Assembly: GCA_003509065.1 (NCBI GenBank)
Contig: DODG01000392.1
Span: forward strand, 1-5,524
From: Acidobacteriota bacterium
Lineage (GTDB): Bacteria > Acidobacteriota > Vicinamibacteria > Vicinamibacterales > UBA823
Reading direction: 5' to 3'
DNA: 5,524 nt
The notes under the pieces are model-generated. The model was given only the letters and a program-made list of their open reading frames with translations. It was not told where the DNA came from and searched no databases. The translations under genes and the position numbers were made by a program. Shown in pieces: positions 4,422 through 5,524 of the stretch (within the stretch, counting starts at the first letter, position 1; each line of letters begins with the position of its first letter).

Positions 4422-5524
4422 TCATGGTAAAGCGCTTAGAAATGCTGAAATTTCGTCTGCGTCGTTGTATAGCGAAGGGGATATTCTAAGCGCTCCTCTG
4501 CGCACACCAAGTTGGATCCCCGCCTGCTGTAATCGACTGTCTATTTCAGATGCCGATATTGTGGGATGCTGGAATGTTACGATGCCTGAGCGTTCGGATG
4601 GCTTTATTGAACTGCATATAAGGTAACCTTTCGCGGACAGTCCTTCTATCGCGAGTGAGGTCAATTCAAGGATGTGTGTTTCGATTGATGACATACCCAG
4701 TTCAAGGAGTATTTCAATGGAAGCATTGAGTCCCCATAGACCTGGAAAATTTACCAAAGCTTCTTCGAAGCGGGCAGCCCCAGGCCGCCAGTCAAGAGAA
4801 AAGTCTGCGTGATCCAACGGCTTATCCACCGTGTGATATCCAACTGTTGGTGGTCGTAAGTAATTTAGTGATGAGTCCCGGCAATAAAAGATACCTGTTC
4901 CGATTGGAGACAAGAGCCACTTGTGTCCGCCTGCGGACAAGAAATCAATGTGATATTGCGACACATCAAAATCAAGTGCGCCAATGTGTTGGATTGCATC
5001 AATATTTAAGAGCACATTACGTCGTTGGCAAATATCGCTGAGTTGTTCGAGATCGACTCGGTAGCCGTTTGAGAACTGAACGGAACTGATCGATACGAGG
5101 CGAGTTCTGGAGTTCATCAGATTTACAAAATCGTCCAGACATATCTCTCCATTGTAGGGTTCGACTGATTGGACTTCGACACCACGGGGTTGAAGATTAA
5201 GCCAAGGATAAACGTTTGAAGGGTATTCAATGCTTGAGATAATGACATTGTCTCCAGCTCGCCAATCGAGTCCATTAGCCACGAGTGATAACCCTTGAGT
5301 CGTATTTGGAACGAAGGCAATTTCCGATGGCCTCACACCCAATAATCTAGCGATTCGAGGCTTGATAACTTCATCAGCCTGTTGGCACCAATTTGAATAG
5401 TTGAGACGACCATTTTCTTGAACATCTGTCATAAAGGTATTTACCGCGCTCGTGACATCAGTCGAGCAAGGACCAATGGATGCGTTATTTAGATAAATAC
5501 AGTTGTGCTTAATCGGAAATGTCT
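4422..5524 (-). CDS. Class V PLP-dependent aminotransferase/desulfurase-like enzyme, N-terminus cut by window edge
   Basis: The reading frame is open from the stop at 4422 to the right edge, giving 366 visible residues. The true start is beyond 5524. An ATG at 5432 looks like a start but is internal, because the 30 residues before it contain the family's N-terminal motif IYLNNASIGP. Fold-type I landmarks in visible numbering are the phosphate-binding NTTQG (73-77), DAIQHIG (175-181) with Asp175 for the PLP ring nitrogen, the Schiff-base Lys201 in SAGGHKWLLSPIGTG, and the C-terminal GVRRGALRISPSLYN (339-353) with a carboxylate-binding-type arginine. The family includes cysteine desulfurases, isopenicillin N epimerase-like enzymes and aminotransferases. 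The catalytic cysteine of SufS-type desulfurases (normally in the loop before the final Arg-x-S segment) is absent, which argues against cysteine desulfurase. Its substrate is unknown. About 10-20 N-terminal residues are probably missing, judging by family length. It may be followed by the secreted-protein gene, but no shared operon is evident. Confidence 0.88.
   Translation of the reverse strand, partial: TFPIKHNCIYLNNASIGPCSTDVTSAVNTFMTDVQENGRLNYSNWCQQADEVIKPRIARLLGVRPSEIAFVPNTTQGLSLVANGLDWRAGDNVIISSIEYPSNVYPWLNLQPRGVEVQSVEPYNGEICLDDFVNLMNSRTRLVSISSVQFSNGYRVDLEQLSDICQRRNVLLNIDAIQHIGALDFDVSQYHIDFLSAGGHKWLLSPIGTGIFYCRDSSLNYLRPPTVGYHTVDKPLDHADFSLDWRPGAARFEEALVNFPGLWGLNASIEILLELGMSSIETHILELTSLAIEGLSAKGYLICSSIKPSERSGIVTFQHPTISASEIDSRLQQAGIQLGVRRGALRISPSLYNDADEISAFLSALP

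Noticed and set aside
5123..5432. ATG at 5432 as the start of the PLP enzyme
   Set aside because: The frame stays open upstream and encodes the conserved N-terminal motif IYLNNASIGP, so the true start lies outside the window.
1..5524. tRNA, rRNA, CRISPR, insertion sequence or prophage remnants
   Set aside because: No cloverleaf, direct-repeat array, transposase fragment or integrase motif was found on either strand by reading.

Overview
This window looks like ordinary chromosome from a free-living bacterium of moderate, slightly AT-rich base composition. It has Shine-Dalgarno sites ahead of lysW, lysX and the 3682-4293 gene, sigma70-like promoters, and two proteins with Sec signal peptides. 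The lineage cannot be fixed from the sequence. The best taxonomic hint is lysW/lysX, the amino-group carrier protein system for lysine (or ornithine/arginine) synthesis, which is patchily distributed among bacteria and common in archaea and Thermus/Deinococcus. No mobile element, CRISPR array, tRNA or rRNA was seen.

Layout. Positions 1-468 (minus strand) hold the head of a lysine/arginine biosynthesis operon: a sigma70-type promoter (439-468), a 31-codon basic leader ORF (325-420) with an alternating Lys/Arg run, a Rho-independent terminator (262-297), then lysW (76-240) and the first 21 codons of lysX (1-63). The leader RNA can fold in mutually exclusive ways (segments 1:2, 2:3 and 3:4), as expected for ribosome-mediated transcription attenuation. 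This is the most interesting part of the window. Positions 546-2219 (minus) encode a short-form CstA peptide/pyruvate-type transporter. A 199-bp spacer separates it from a divergent plus-strand gene (2419-3522) for a fumarylacetoacetate hydrolase (FAH) family enzyme with an N-terminal signal peptide. A convergent spacer (3523-3681) full of inverted repeats follows. Next on the minus strand is a 203-aa secreted protein of unknown function (3682-4293) with its own extended -10 promoter. Last is a class V PLP-dependent enzyme (4422 to beyond 5524) that runs off the right edge.

How the genes relate. Only lysW-lysX is a clear functional unit: LysW carries the amino acid on its C-terminal glutamate and LysX attaches it. 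The Lys/Arg-rich leader would couple expression to charged tRNA-Lys and/or tRNA-Arg. The other genes (peptide/carboxylate uptake, an exported FAH-fold enzyme, an amino-acid-type PLP enzyme) fit a loose theme of organic and amino acid metabolism, but nothing shows that they form one pathway.
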